A DNA stretch of 64,000 nucleotides, from positions 186,001 to 250,000 of the forward strand of contig NZ_VFVR01000004.1 of the NCBI RefSeq assembly GCF_006442205.1, written 5' to 3'. A model generated the notes under the pieces. It was not told the origin of the DNA, ran no database searches, and worked only from the letters and a program-made list of their open reading frames with translations. This DNA comes from Mesorhizobium sp. B2-3-12. Its GTDB lineage: Bacteria > Pseudomonadota > Alphaproteobacteria > Rhizobiales > Rhizobiaceae. The position numbers and the translations under genes were made by a program. Below, piece by piece: positions 26,014-35,892 of the stretch (its first letter is position 1; every line of letters starts with the position of its first letter).

Positions 26014-26039
26014 TTTGGTTCGGTAAAATGATATTTTGC
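26014..26039 (-). repeat. left arm of 26-base perfect inverted repeat flanking pcaQ
   Basis: This stretch is identical to the reverse complement of 27058-27083. It starts TTTGGTTCGG and ends ATATTTTGC. Similarity continues with gaps and substitutions into the PcaQ box on one side and about 20 bases toward the transporter gene on the other, so the whole promoter of the transporter operon is a copy of the pca promoter. Confidence 0.9.
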
Positions 26040-26048
26040 CGCGTTTCA

Positions 26049-26064
26049 CTAACCTCTGGGTTAA
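26049..26064 (-). promoter_or_regulatory. PcaQ box for the transporter operon
   Basis: Read on the plus strand, CTAACC-TCTG-GGTTAA, one mismatch from the ATAACC-N4-GGTTAA motif described for PcaQ in Sinorhizobium meliloti. It lies about 80 bases upstream of the binding-protein ATG at 25968 and directly beside the repeated promoter block. LysR activators bind at this distance upstream of the polymerase site. Confidence 0.75.
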
Positions 26065-26073
26065 GAGATTTTC

Positions 26074-26100
26074 GACGGCCCGGAGGGCCTGTCGGCCGTC
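26074..26100 (-). terminator. candidate pcaQ terminator hairpin
   Basis: GACGGCC (26074-26080) pairs with GGCCGTC (26094-26100) just after the pcaQ stop; a nested GGCCC/GGGCC pairing is an alternative. There is no long U-run, so termination is uncertain. It would separate pcaQ transcription from the transporter promoter that lies directly downstream on the same strand. Confidence 0.35.
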
Positions 26101-26107
26101 CAGGGTC

Positions 26108-27025
26108 TCAATTGCCCGGCCTTGCCGCCTCGCGAATGGTTTGCAGCAGGATGGAGAAAGCGGGCGAGGGGGCTGTGTCGGTGCGCATCGTCAGCCCGAC
26201 CGGCCCCTTGGTTTCCTCGGTGTCGACCGGCAAGGCCACGAAAGCGCCGCTGGCGATCTCGTTGGCGACCACGCCGGCCGAAATGATCCACACCGCATTG
26301 CTCTGCCGCATGAACGCGCGGCCGAACGAATCCGAGACCGTCTCGATCTCGGTGGCCGGCGCGGTCATGCCGTTGGTTATGAACAGGCGATCGACAAACG
26401 GGCGGATGACGGATTCGCGTGTCGGCATCAGCACCGGGAAGTCGTCGAGGCTGGCGAAGATGTCGGCCTCCGGCTCCAGCAACGGATGTCCGGCCCGCAC
26501 CACGAACAACACCTGTTCGGAATAGAGATGCTCAAAGAAGAAGCCGGTCATGTTCTCGGGCGCCGCCAGCCGCCCGACGACGAGGTCGAGCGCGCCGGTG
26601 CGCAACTGTTCGAGCAGAACGGCGTTCTCGCCGGTGACGATCTTGAGCGCGGCTCCGGTATTTTCCCTCAGGAACAGGCTCATGGCCCGCGGCATGACCT
26701 TCGCCGACACGGTCGGCAGCGCGCCGATGCGGATCGGATGGCGATTGACGGCGCCGTCCTGGCGCACGGAATCGACGCCACGCTTCAGAGCCGTGATCGC
26801 CGAGCCGGCATGGCCGAGGAAAATCTCGCCAAGCCTGGTGACGCGGATGCCGCGCCCGTCCCGCTCGACGACGGCGACACCGAGCGCTTCTTCCAGTTCA
26901 CGCAGCGTCTTGGTCACCGCCGGCGCGCTGACATGCAGAAAATCGGCGGCGCGGGCCACGCTGCCCTGCCGCGCGACTTCCAGGAAGGCCTGCAGGTGAC
27001 GGAACCGGATGCGGCTCTCGGACAT
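26108..27025 (-). CDS. pcaQ: LysR-family regulator PcaQ
   Basis: A 305-residue LysR-type activator. The start MSESRIRFRHLQAFLEVAR, helix-turn-helix (SVARAADFLHVSAPAVTKTLRELEE split over residues 18-42) and the RIGALPTVSAKVMP and IVTGENAVLLEQLR segments of the effector domain are those of PcaQ. In rhizobia PcaQ responds to beta-carboxy-cis,cis-muconate and activates pcaDCHGB. The ATG at 27025 lies 7 bases from the PcaQ box of the divergent pcaD promoter, so autoregulation is expected. A second box lies past its 3' end, in front of the transporter operon. Confidence 0.9.
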   Translation of the reverse strand: MSESRIRFRHLQAFLEVARQGSVARAADFLHVSAPAVTKTLRELEEALGVAVVERDGRGIRVTRLGEIFLGHAGSAITALKRGVDSVRQDGAVNRHPIRIGALPTVSAKVMPRAMSLFLRENTGAALKIVTGENAVLLEQLRTGALDLVVGRLAAPENMTGFFFEHLYSEQVLFVVRAGHPLLEPEADIFASLDDFPVLMPTRESVIRPFVDRLFITNGMTAPATEIETVSDSFGRAFMRQSNAVWIISAGVVANEIASGAFVALPVDTEETKGPVGLTMRTDTAPSPAFSILLQTIREAARPGN

Positions 27026-27032
27026 GAGTTTG

Positions 27033-27048
27033 ATAACCCCTGAGTTAA
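27033..27048 (+). promoter_or_regulatory. PcaQ box for pcaDCHGB-pobA
   Basis: ATAACC-CCTG-AGTTAA, one mismatch from ATAACC-N4-GGTTAA. It is about 70 bases upstream of the pcaD GTG and just upstream of the pcaQ start, the normal place for a LysR activator site in a divergent arrangement. Confidence 0.8.
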
Positions 27049-27057
27049 TGAAACGGC

Positions 27058-27083
27058 GCAAAATATCATTTTACCGAACCAAA
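27058..27083 (+). repeat. right arm of 26-base perfect inverted repeat flanking pcaQ
   Basis: This stretch is identical to the reverse complement of 26014-26039. It lies between the PcaQ box and the pcaD ribosome site, where the -35 region of the pca promoter is expected. Conservation of this exact block in both promoters suggests that it carries polymerase or regulator contacts. Confidence 0.9.
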
Positions 27084-27118
27084 TGCCTTGTGCAATGTGG
27101 GGATGGAGGATTGAAACC

Positions 27119-27925
27119 GTGCCATTCGTCACCCTTGGCGGCATCACGCTGCATCACCGATATGTCGCGGCGAACGGTAGCACGCCACCGCTGGTATTCA
27201 TCAATTCGCTCGGCACCGACTTCCGCATATGGGACGAAATTGTCACCGCACTTGAGGGGCAAATGCCCTTGCTGGTCTACGACAAGCGCGGCCACGGGCT
27301 GTCCGACATCGGCGACATCAGGTCGATCGACGATCATGTCGACGATCTCTCGGCGCTCATCGATCATTTCGGGTTGGAGAAGGTCGTGCTGTGCGGCCTG
27401 TCGGTCGGCGGCATGATCGCGCAAGGGCTTTACGCCAGGCGGCCCGAAATCGTCGAGGCCATGATCCTGTGCGACACCGCCCACAAGATCGGCACGGCGG
27501 ACAGCTGGAATACACGCATCGCGACGGTCGAAAGCAAGGGCATCCAGGCGATTGCCGATGGCGTGCTCAAAGTGTGGTTCACCCCCGCCTTCCATTCGGC
27601 GCGGGTGGCCGAGCTTGACGGCTACTGGAACATGATGACCCGGCAATCGACCGCCGGCTACATCGGGACTTGCGCGGCGGTTCGCGACGCGGATTTCACC
27701 GACGCGGCTCGCCGCATCGTGGTGCCGACGCTGTGCGTCGCCGGTGACCAGGATGGCTCGACGCCTCCCGATCTTGTCCGCTCGCTGGCCGCTTTGATCC
27801 CCGGCGCGCGCTTCGAATTGATCCGCGACGCGGGACATATCCCGTGCGTCGAACAGCCCGAAGCGCTCACCACCTTGATCCGCGACTTCGTCGCCTCGCT
27901 TTCCTGCGGAGAAACCCATGGATGA
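27119..27925 (+). CDS. pcaD: 3-oxoadipate enol-lactonase
   Basis: A 268-residue alpha/beta hydrolase: HHRYVAANGSTPPLVFINSLGTD opens the fold, the nucleophile Ser95 lies in GLSVGG, and DAGHIPCVEQPE carries the catalytic His. It hydrolyses beta-ketoadipate enol-lactone to beta-ketoadipate. The start is taken as GTG at 27119 because GGAGGA at 27105-27110 sits 8 bases before it; an in-frame ATG at 27083 would lie within the promoter repeat. First gene of the pca operon, overlapping pcaC by 8 bases. Confidence 0.9.
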   Translation: MPFVTLGGITLHHRYVAANGSTPPLVFINSLGTDFRIWDEIVTALEGQMPLLVYDKRGHGLSDIGDIRSIDDHVDDLSALIDHFGLEKVVLCGLSVGGMIAQGLYARRPEIVEAMILCDTAHKIGTADSWNTRIATVESKGIQAIADGVLKVWFTPAFHSARVAELDGYWNMMTRQSTAGYIGTCAAVRDADFTDAARRIVVPTLCVAGDQDGSTPPDLVRSLAALIPGARFELIRDAGHIPCVEQPEALTTLIRDFVASLSCGETHG

Positions 27926-28328
27926 AGTCCCCGGCAACGCAGCCAGGTACCGCACGGGCCTTGCCGTGCGGCGGTCAGTGCTCGGCGATCGCCATGTCGA
28001 CCGGGCCGAGGTCGCCGCCACCGATTTCGACCAACCCTTCCAGGACCTGATCACCGAGGCGGCCTGGGGAACGGTATGGGCCAGGCCAGGCTTCAGCAAG
28101 CGCGAGCGCTCTATCGTCACGCTGGCGTTGCTGGCGGCACTCGGCCATGATGAGGAGGTCGCCATGCATGTGCGCGCCACCGCCAACACCGGTGCGACGC
28201 GCGAGGATATCTGCGAGGCGTTCCTGCATGTCGCCATCTATGCCGGCGTGCCGGCCGCCAACCGCGCCTTCAAGATTGCCAAGGAGGTGTTTGCGGAAAT
28301 GGACGCAGACAAGGCTGCCCATGTCTGA
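27918..28328 (+). CDS. pcaC: 4-carboxymuconolactone decarboxylase
   Basis: A 136-residue all-helical protein of the CMD family: [40 protein letters not shown] and [15 protein letters not shown] match PcaC. It decarboxylates gamma-carboxymuconolactone to the enol-lactone used by PcaD. It overlaps pcaD and pcaH by 8 bases each, so translation is coupled. Confidence 0.93.
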   Translation: MDEVPGNAARYRTGLAVRRSVLGDRHVDRAEVAATDFDQPFQDLITEAAWGTVWARPGFSKRERSIVTLALLAALGHDEEVAMHVRATANTGATREDICEAFLHVAIYAGVPAANRAFKIAKEVFAEMDADKAAHV

Positions 28329-29073
28329 GCCCGGTTCCAACCGGACGCCGGAAACCGGCGCCTTCTTCCAGCGCGACCGCCAATGGCATCCGCCGGCCTT
28401 GACGCCGGGCTACAAGAGTTCGGTGCTGCGGTCGCCGCAAAAGGCATTGCTGTCATTCGACAACACGCTGTCGGAACTGACCGGCCCGGTGTTTGGCCAT
28501 GCCATGATCGGTGAACGCGACAACGACCTGATCCACAATTTCGCCATGCCAGGCGAGAGCGCCATTGGCGAGCGCATCATCGTCCATGGACGGGTGCTCG
28601 ACGAGCGCGGAATTGGCGTCCCCGGTGCGCTGCTCGAATTCTGGCAGGCCAATGCCGGCGGCCGCTATCGCCACAAAAAGGACGGTTATCTGGCGCCGCT
28701 CGATCCGAATTTCGGCGGCTGTGGCCGCACCATCACGGGCGAGGATGGTTCCTATGCCTTTCGCACCGTCCGGCCCGGTCCCTATCCCTGGCCGAATGGC
28801 CCGAACGATTGGCGGCCGGCGCACATCCATTTCTCGGTTTTCGGCCACGGCTTCGCGCAGCGGCTGATCACGCAAATGTATTTCGAGGGCGATCCGCTGA
28901 TCTGGCGCTGTCCGATCGTCGGCGGCATTCGCGACAAGGCGGCCGTCGAAGCACTGATTGCCGCGCTCGACATGCAGTCGACAATCCCGATGGATGCGCT
29001 TGCCTACAAATTCGACATCGTCCTGCGCGGGCGCCGCTCGACGCTGTTCGAGAACAGGCCGGAGGGCAATTGA
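28321..29073 (+). CDS. pcaH: protocatechuate 3,4-dioxygenase beta subunit
   Basis: A 250-residue catalytic subunit of the intradiol dioxygenase. The four Fe(III) ligands are present: Tyr116 (GGRYRHKK), Tyr155 (GPYPWPN), and His168 and His170 (RPAHIHFSV). It cleaves protocatechuate to beta-carboxy-cis,cis-muconate. The frame is open further upstream, but MSEPGSN at 28321 gives the usual beta-subunit length and the usual coupling to pcaC. Confidence 0.95.
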   Translation: MSEPGSNRTPETGAFFQRDRQWHPPALTPGYKSSVLRSPQKALLSFDNTLSELTGPVFGHAMIGERDNDLIHNFAMPGESAIGERIIVHGRVLDERGIGVPGALLEFWQANAGGRYRHKKDGYLAPLDPNFGGCGRTITGEDGSYAFRTVRPGPYPWPNGPNDWRPAHIHFSVFGHGFAQRLITQMYFEGDPLIWRCPIVGGIRDKAAVEALIAALDMQSTIPMDALAYKFDIVLRGRRSTLFENRPEGN

Positions 29074-29687
29074 TGGCGCAGTCGCCCGACCGGCCGAAGG
29101 AGAGCCCTTCGCAGACCGCCGGACCTTATGTCCATATCGGGCTGACGCCCAATTTCTGCGGCATCGACGGCGTCTACGCGAGCGATCTTGGCGCGACCAT
29201 GGTCAACGACAGGACCAAGGGCGAACGCATCGGCCTGCGCATTCGCGTGCTCGACGGCACCGGCGCGCCGTTGAAAGACGCGTTGATCGAGATCTGGCAG
29301 GCGGATGCCGACGGGCTCTACAATTCGCCTTCGGAGATGCGCGGCGCCGCCGATCCAAATTTCCACGGCTGGGGCCGTTCCCCGACTGACATGGAAACCG
29401 GGCTCTGCTCGTTCGAGACCATCAAGCCCGGCCGTGTGCCGTTCCGCGACGGCCGCCTGATGGCGCCGCACATCACGCTCTGGATCGTCGCGCGCGGCAT
29501 CAACCTCGGTCTGCATACACGGCTCTATTTTTCCGACGAGGAAGAGGCCAATGCGCAGGATCCGATCCTGGCGCGCATCGAGCACCGCGTTCGCGTGTCG
29601 ACGCTGATCGCCGAGCGCCAGGGCGACGCCTATGTCTTCGACATCCATCTCCAGGGGGAGAAGGAAACCGTCTTCTTCGACAGTTGA
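29073..29687 (+). CDS. pcaG: protocatechuate 3,4-dioxygenase alpha subunit
   Basis: A 204-residue partner of PcaH with the same fold (SQTAGPYVHIGLTPNF, DALIEIWQADADG, RLMAPHITLWIVARGI). The His/His/Tyr iron ligands of the beta subunit are not conserved, as normal for alpha. Its ATG shares one base with the pcaH stop. Confidence 0.95.
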   Translation: MAQSPDRPKESPSQTAGPYVHIGLTPNFCGIDGVYASDLGATMVNDRTKGERIGLRIRVLDGTGAPLKDALIEIWQADADGLYNSPSEMRGAADPNFHGWGRSPTDMETGLCSFETIKPGRVPFRDGRLMAPHITLWIVARGINLGLHTRLYFSDEEEANAQDPILARIEHRVRVSTLIAERQGDAYVFDIHLQGEKETVFFDS

Positions 29688-29706
29688 TGGACACAACGAG
29701 CAGGAC

Positions 29707-31931
<2,225 letters not shown>

Positions 31932-31961
31932 AGGCAGCTATTCCGCGCCTTCCCGGTGCGG

Positions 31962-32633
31962 TCACCGTCCCAAAAGATTGCGCTCGACGGTTTTGAGATG
32001 CGCCAGCATGGCCTGGCTGGCGCTCTCCGGGTCGCGGCGCAGCAGGGCGTCCAGAACCGTCTGGTGTTCGCTGCAGTAGATGCCGCGGCGCTCCTCGGAA
32101 AAGGAACGTTTCTTCATTTCGAACCACGGTGCCTGATTGCGCAGGATGCGCATCAGATTGTGGATCTCCTTGAGGAATTCGTTGCGCGAGCAGGCGAAGA
32201 TGCGGTGGTGGAACTCGGCGTCCCAGTGTTCGAAGGTCGGCATGTCCTGCGCTTCGCAGGCAATTCTGTGCGCCTCGCGCACCGCATTGAGCTCCATGGC
32301 GCTGGCGTTGGTGGCGGCGAACGATGCCGCCGCCGGCTCGAGCAACTGCCTGATTTCCATCATGTCGGCCGGGCTGGTGCCCTCCATGCGGCCGACGACC
32401 GCCGCCATCGAAGCCGGATTGGTGGCGGTCAGGAAGGTGCCGCGCCCGACATGGCGCACCACCGTTCCTTCGTCCTCGAGGAAGGAAACGGCGCGCCGCA
32501 TCGTGTTGCGCGCGACGCCGAATTCGCTGGCCAGATCGCGCTCCGGCGGGATGCGGCCATTCTCGATCCACTCGCCGGAAGATATCCGCTTCTTCAGCGC
32601 GGTGGCGATGTCACTGGCGACAAGCTTGGGCAT
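31962..32633 (-). CDS. GntR-family regulator, FCD subfamily
   Basis: A 223-residue regulator. The winged helix (ATALKKRISSGEWIENGRIP, FGVARNTMRRAVSFLEDEG, VVRHVGRGTFL) and FCD domain (EIRQLLEPAAASFAA, WDAEFHHRIFACSRNEFL with the metal-type Asp/His pattern) are clear. It ends 30 bases from convergent pobA and is divergent from the FAH-led operon at 32857, which it most likely controls. A TTGGNTCA repeat motif occurs in front of both genes. Confidence 0.87.
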   Translation of the reverse strand: MPKLVASDIATALKKRISSGEWIENGRIPPERDLASEFGVARNTMRRAVSFLEDEGTVVRHVGRGTFLTATNPASMAAVVGRMEGTSPADMMEIRQLLEPAAASFAATNASAMELNAVREAHRIACEAQDMPTFEHWDAEFHHRIFACSRNEFLKEIHNLMRILRNQAPWFEMKKRSFSEERRGIYCSEHQTVLDALLRRDPESASQAMLAHLKTVERNLLGR

Positions 32634-32649
32634 TTCTGGTCGCTTTTAT

Positions 32650-32668
32650 CTGATCCAATGTTGAACCA
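32650..32668 (-). promoter_or_regulatory. candidate operator, gntR-proximal copy
   Basis: Read on the minus strand this is TGGTTCAACATTGGATCAG: two direct copies of (T/A)TGGNTCA 11 bases apart. It lies 17 bases upstream of the gntR start and matches 16 of 19 positions of the other copy at 32827-32845. Confidence 0.5.
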
Positions 32669-32826
32669 TCGATAGCAGCTTCCGGCGCTGCCGTCCATGA
32701 CCGCCCCTCACTCCATTGTGAGGCGGCATATGCCTCCAGCTCTTGATTTTTTTTGATGGCGCCAGTTCAGATTCTGCTTGCGGCCTAAACCAATCGACGA
32801 TAGCGTGTAACAAAAGAGCAAGAAAT

Positions 32827-32845
32827 TGGCTCAATATTGGTTCAG
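32827..32845 (+). promoter_or_regulatory. candidate operator, FAH-operon-proximal copy
   Basis: TGGCTCAATATTGGTTCAG, with direct repeats TTGGCTCA (32826-32833) and TTGGTTCA (32837-32844) one helical turn apart. It reaches the ribosome site GGGAGG of the FAH gene, so a bound protein would block transcription or translation start. It is in inverted orientation to the copy at 32650-32668. Confidence 0.5.
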
Positions 32846-32856
32846 GGAGGAACTGG

Positions 32857-33735
32857 ATGCGGGTCGCGACTTTCTCGATCGCTGGCGAACGCCGCGTGGG
32901 CCTTGTCGATCTCGACGCCCAGACCATCGCGCCTTTCGATTTTTCGGTCGACCAGGCCAGGTCGGGCATCCTGGCGCTGATCGAGCGCAATGGCGCCGGT
33001 GTTCCGCGCACCTTGTCGCCGATCCCTCTGGCGCAGGTCGAGATCGAGGCGCCGATCCCGCAGCCGCGCCGCAACATTTTCTGTGTCGGCAAGAATTATC
33101 ACGAGCACGCGCACGAATTCGCCCGCTCGGGCTTCGATTCCAGCGCCGGCGCCGGCGCGGTCCCCAAGCACCCGATCATCTTTTCCAAAGTGCCGGAATC
33201 GGTGGTCGCAAACCATGCCAGCGTGCTGATCGATCCTTCGGTCTCGACAGCCATCGACTATGAGGCGGAACTGGCCGTCATCATCGGCAAGGGCGGGCGC
33301 GGCATTTCGAGGGAAAACGCGCTCGACCATGTCTGGGGCTACACCATTGTCAACGACGTCACCGCGCGCGATCTGCAGGGCAAATACAGCCAGTGGCTGA
33401 TCGGCAAGTCGCAGGACACGTTCTGCCCGATGGGGCCCTGGGCGGTGACAAGGGACGAGCTCGACCTGGCGACCGCCGGCATCAGGTGTTTCGTCAACGA
33501 GGATCTGCGCCAGGACTCCCGCATATCGCTGTTGATCTTCGATATCCCGACCATCATCGCCACGCTGTCGCAAGGCATTACGCTGAAGCCCGGCGACATC
33601 ATCGCCACCGGCACGCCGGTCGGCGTCGGCATCGGCTTCGATCCGCCGAAATACCTCAAGGCCGGCGACGTCGTGCGCATCGAGATCGATGGCATCGGCA
33701 CGCTGGAAAACCGCTTCGCGGAGCACGCACGATGA
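32857..33735 (+). CDS. fumarylacetoacetate hydrolase family protein
   Basis: A 292-residue FAH-fold enzyme behind a GGGAGG ribosome site. It has an N-terminal beta domain (MRVATFSIAGERRVGLVD) and a catalytic domain from about residue 70 (NIFCVGKNYHEHAHEF). The metal ligands are Glu136 and Glu138 (DYEAELAVIIG) and Asp167 (IVNDVTARD). Family members hydrolyse or decarboxylate acylpyruvates and ring-fission products. It starts the large plus-strand cluster and is coupled by ATGA to an alpha/beta hydrolase. Confidence 0.87.
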   Translation: MRVATFSIAGERRVGLVDLDAQTIAPFDFSVDQARSGILALIERNGAGVPRTLSPIPLAQVEIEAPIPQPRRNIFCVGKNYHEHAHEFARSGFDSSAGAGAVPKHPIIFSKVPESVVANHASVLIDPSVSTAIDYEAELAVIIGKGGRGISRENALDHVWGYTIVNDVTARDLQGKYSQWLIGKSQDTFCPMGPWAVTRDELDLATAGIRCFVNEDLRQDSRISLLIFDIPTIIATLSQGITLKPGDIIATGTPVGVGIGFDPPKYLKAGDVVRIEIDGIGTLENRFAEHAR

Positions 33736-34511
33736 CCACGGTGACGGTTGGCCAGGTTGTTGCCGAAACAGTGGGCGACGGCGCCGCCGTGGTGATGATC
33801 CACGGCCTTGGCGGCACCTCGAACATGTTCCAGCCGCAGATGGCGGCATTGTCGGCCTATCGCGTCATCCGGCTCGATTTGCCGGGCTCCGGCCGTTCGC
33901 TACGCCCGATCGAGCCGCTCCCCATCGAAGGCATGAGCGAGGCGGTGATCCGTGCCTTGGTCGGCATGGGCGTTTCCACGGCGCATTTCGTCGGCCATTC
34001 GATGGGCACCATCGTTTGCCAGCAGATCGCGGCGGCGCAGCCTTCGCTGGTCAGGTCGTTGGCGTTGTTCGGCGCCCTTGCGGAGCCGACCGAGGCGACG
34101 CGGCAAGGGCTGGGCAAGCGGGCGCAACTGGCGCGCTCTGGCGGCATATCGGACATAGCCGACCAGATTGTCGCCAACGCCATCTCGGCACACACGCGGG
34201 AGACATCTCCGGCCGCCGTCGCCTTCGTGCGGGAATCGATCACCCGCCAGGATCCGGAATCCTATGCCCGCACCTGCGAGGCGCTGGCCAAGGCGACCGC
34301 CGTCGATCTCAGGCGTATCTCTGCGCCGACGCTGCTGGTCACCGGCGATGCCGACACCGTCAATCCGCCCGGCGTCGCCCAGGCGCTTGCCGATAAAATC
34401 AAGGGCGCCGTGCTCTCGTCGCTGGATCGGTGCGGACATTGGGCAACGGTGGAAAGCCCACGCGAAAGCAACCAAAAGCTCGCCGATTTTTTGAGACGGG
34501 TTGATAGGTGA
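33732..34511 (+). CDS. alpha/beta hydrolase
   Basis: A 259-residue alpha/beta hydrolase: oxyanion segment IHGLGGTSNM, nucleophile Ser90 in GHSMG, Asp in VTGDADTVNPP and His in RCGHWATVESP. The size and layout resemble meta-cleavage C-C bond hydrolases and enol-lactonases. Beside an FAH enzyme this suggests stepwise breakdown of a ring-opened or diketo compound. The substrate is unknown. Confidence 0.85.
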   Translation: MTTVTVGQVVAETVGDGAAVVMIHGLGGTSNMFQPQMAALSAYRVIRLDLPGSGRSLRPIEPLPIEGMSEAVIRALVGMGVSTAHFVGHSMGTIVCQQIAAAQPSLVRSLALFGALAEPTEATRQGLGKRAQLARSGGISDIADQIVANAISAHTRETSPAAVAFVRESITRQDPESYARTCEALAKATAVDLRRISAPTLLVTGDADTVNPPGVAQALADKIKGAVLSSLDRCGHWATVESPRESNQKLADFLRRVDR

Positions 34512-34563
34512 GGAATTCAGATCGGGCGTAAACTCATGCGCTCGGCAAGTTGGGAGGCTTGTG

Positions 34564-35892
34564 ATGGCAGACGACAGCTGGAACGGAAACGGTTCGACCG
34601 GCACGCTGTTCACCAATGTGCGCGTGCTCGACGCGACAGGTGAATATCCCTACACCGGCGAGGTGCTGGTGCAGGGCAACCGCATCAAGCAGATCACCAA
34701 GGGTTCGTCGCGCTTCGGCTCATCCTCGTCGTCCTCCTACAGCGGCGGCGCAACCGTAATCGACGGCATGGGCGCGACGCTGATGCCGGGCATGATCGAC
34801 GCCCATCTGCACCTGTCGTGGAACAACGCGCCCGGCATCGACCCCATCCAGATGATGGAGGTCGAGGAGCACATGCTGGTTACCATGGAGATGGCCAAGC
34901 TGGTGCTCGACGCCGGCTTCACCGCTGGGCGCGGTGCGGCCGCCGCCAAGCCGCGCCTCGATGTTGTGGCCAAGAAATTCATCAACCAGGGCCGCTTCCC
35001 CGGGCCGCGCTATCTCGCGGCCGGGCCTGAGATCACCACGGTCGGCGGCCTCGGCGATTCCGCCCCGTCGCACATTCCGCATGAGGGGCTGAACCTCGGC
35101 CTCGTCGTTTCCGGCCCGGAGGAAATCCGCCGCACGGTCCGCCAGCTGATCAAATACGGTGTCGACTCCATCAAGCTCAATCTGTCGGGCGAAAGCATCA
35201 CCGGTATGGGCGCCGAGGAAACGCCGATGTCGGAGGAGGAGGTCGCCATGGCCGCCTCGGAAGCCCGCTGCCGCAACAAGGTGCTTTCGGCGCATGCGCG
35301 TTCGTCCGGCTCGGTCAAGCAATGCGTGCGCCACGGCATCCAGAACATCTACCACGCCTCCTTCGCCGACGAGGAAGCGCTCGACATGCTGGAAGCAGTC
35401 AAGGACAAGCATTTTGTTGCGCCGGGCATCGCCTGGCTGATCAACACTGCCCGCCATGCCGAGCAATGGGGCATCAAGCCCGGCTCGCCACTGTCGCTCG
35501 AATATGAGCGCGAACTCGAAATGTGCGTCGACACGATGAAGAAGATGCACCGGCGCGGCATCCGCGTGTGCATCGGCGGCGACTACGGCTTTGCCTGGAC
35601 GCCGCAAGGCACCAACGCCAAGGACATCCAGACCTTCGTCGAAATGCTCGGCTTCTCGCCTATGGAAGCGATCCAGGCCGGCACCAAATATGGCGGCCAG
35701 ATCATGAACATGGGCGACGAACTCGGCCTGATCAAGGAAGGCTATCTCGCCGATATCCTGCTCATCGACGGCGACCCGATCTCCGATGTCCGCATCCTGC
35801 AGGATAAGAATCGCATCCTCGCCATCATGAAGGACGGCAAGTTCCACAAGGCGCCGCGCATGAACGAACAGCGCCGGCGGCTGACTGCATGA
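34564..35892 (+). CDS. amidohydrolase family protein (imidazolonepropionase-like)
   Basis: A 442-residue metal-dependent amidohydrolase. Metal-site DAHLHLS (His81, His83), a conserved Lys in SIKLNLSG, a His in LSAHARSS, a further His in IYHASFAD and Asp in IGGDYGFAW are in the expected order. The composite beta-sandwich wraps both ends. The N-terminal part has a Ser-rich insert at about 48-60 (GSSRFGSSSSSS). The ATG at 34564 follows GGGAGG; a GTG one codon earlier is possible. It overlaps the permease gene by ATGA. The likely substrate contains an amide, imide or ring C-N bond. Confidence 0.85.
   Translation: MADDSWNGNGSTGTLFTNVRVLDATGEYPYTGEVLVQGNRIKQITKGSSRFGSSSSSSYSGGATVIDGMGATLMPGMIDAHLHLSWNNAPGIDPIQMMEVEEHMLVTMEMAKLVLDAGFTAGRGAAAAKPRLDVVAKKFINQGRFPGPRYLAAGPEITTVGGLGDSAPSHIPHEGLNLGLVVSGPEEIRRTVRQLIKYGVDSIKLNLSGESITGMGAEETPMSEEEVAMAASEARCRNKVLSAHARSSGSVKQCVRHGIQNIYHASFADEEALDMLEAVKDKHFVAPGIAWLINTARHAEQWGIKPGSPLSLEYERELEMCVDTMKKMHRRGIRVCIGGDYGFAWTPQGTNAKDIQTFVEMLGFSPMEAIQAGTKYGGQIMNMGDELGLIKEGYLADILLIDGDPISDVRILQDKNRILAIMKDGKFHKAPRMNEQRRRLTA

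Noticed and set aside
24580..26031. Open frame of about 483 codons on the plus strand
   Set aside because: Antisense to the Tat-exported binding protein; no ribosome site or recognisable protein pattern.
26014..27083. pcaQ region as an invertible DNA element or insertion
   Set aside because: The inverted arms are 26 bases and coincide with promoter blocks and regulator boxes; no recombinase gene, target duplication or terminal-repeat hallmark is present, so promoter duplication is the simpler explanation.
27083..27118. Upstream ATG start for pcaD at 27083
   Set aside because: It would begin at the end of the promoter repeat arm and has no ribosome site, whereas the GTG at 27119 has GGAGGA 8 bases before it and gives the usual PcaD N-terminus.
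31932..31961. Terminator between convergent pobA and gntR
   Set aside because: Only a weak imperfect stem could be drawn (CCGCGC against GTGCGG) and there is no T-run.
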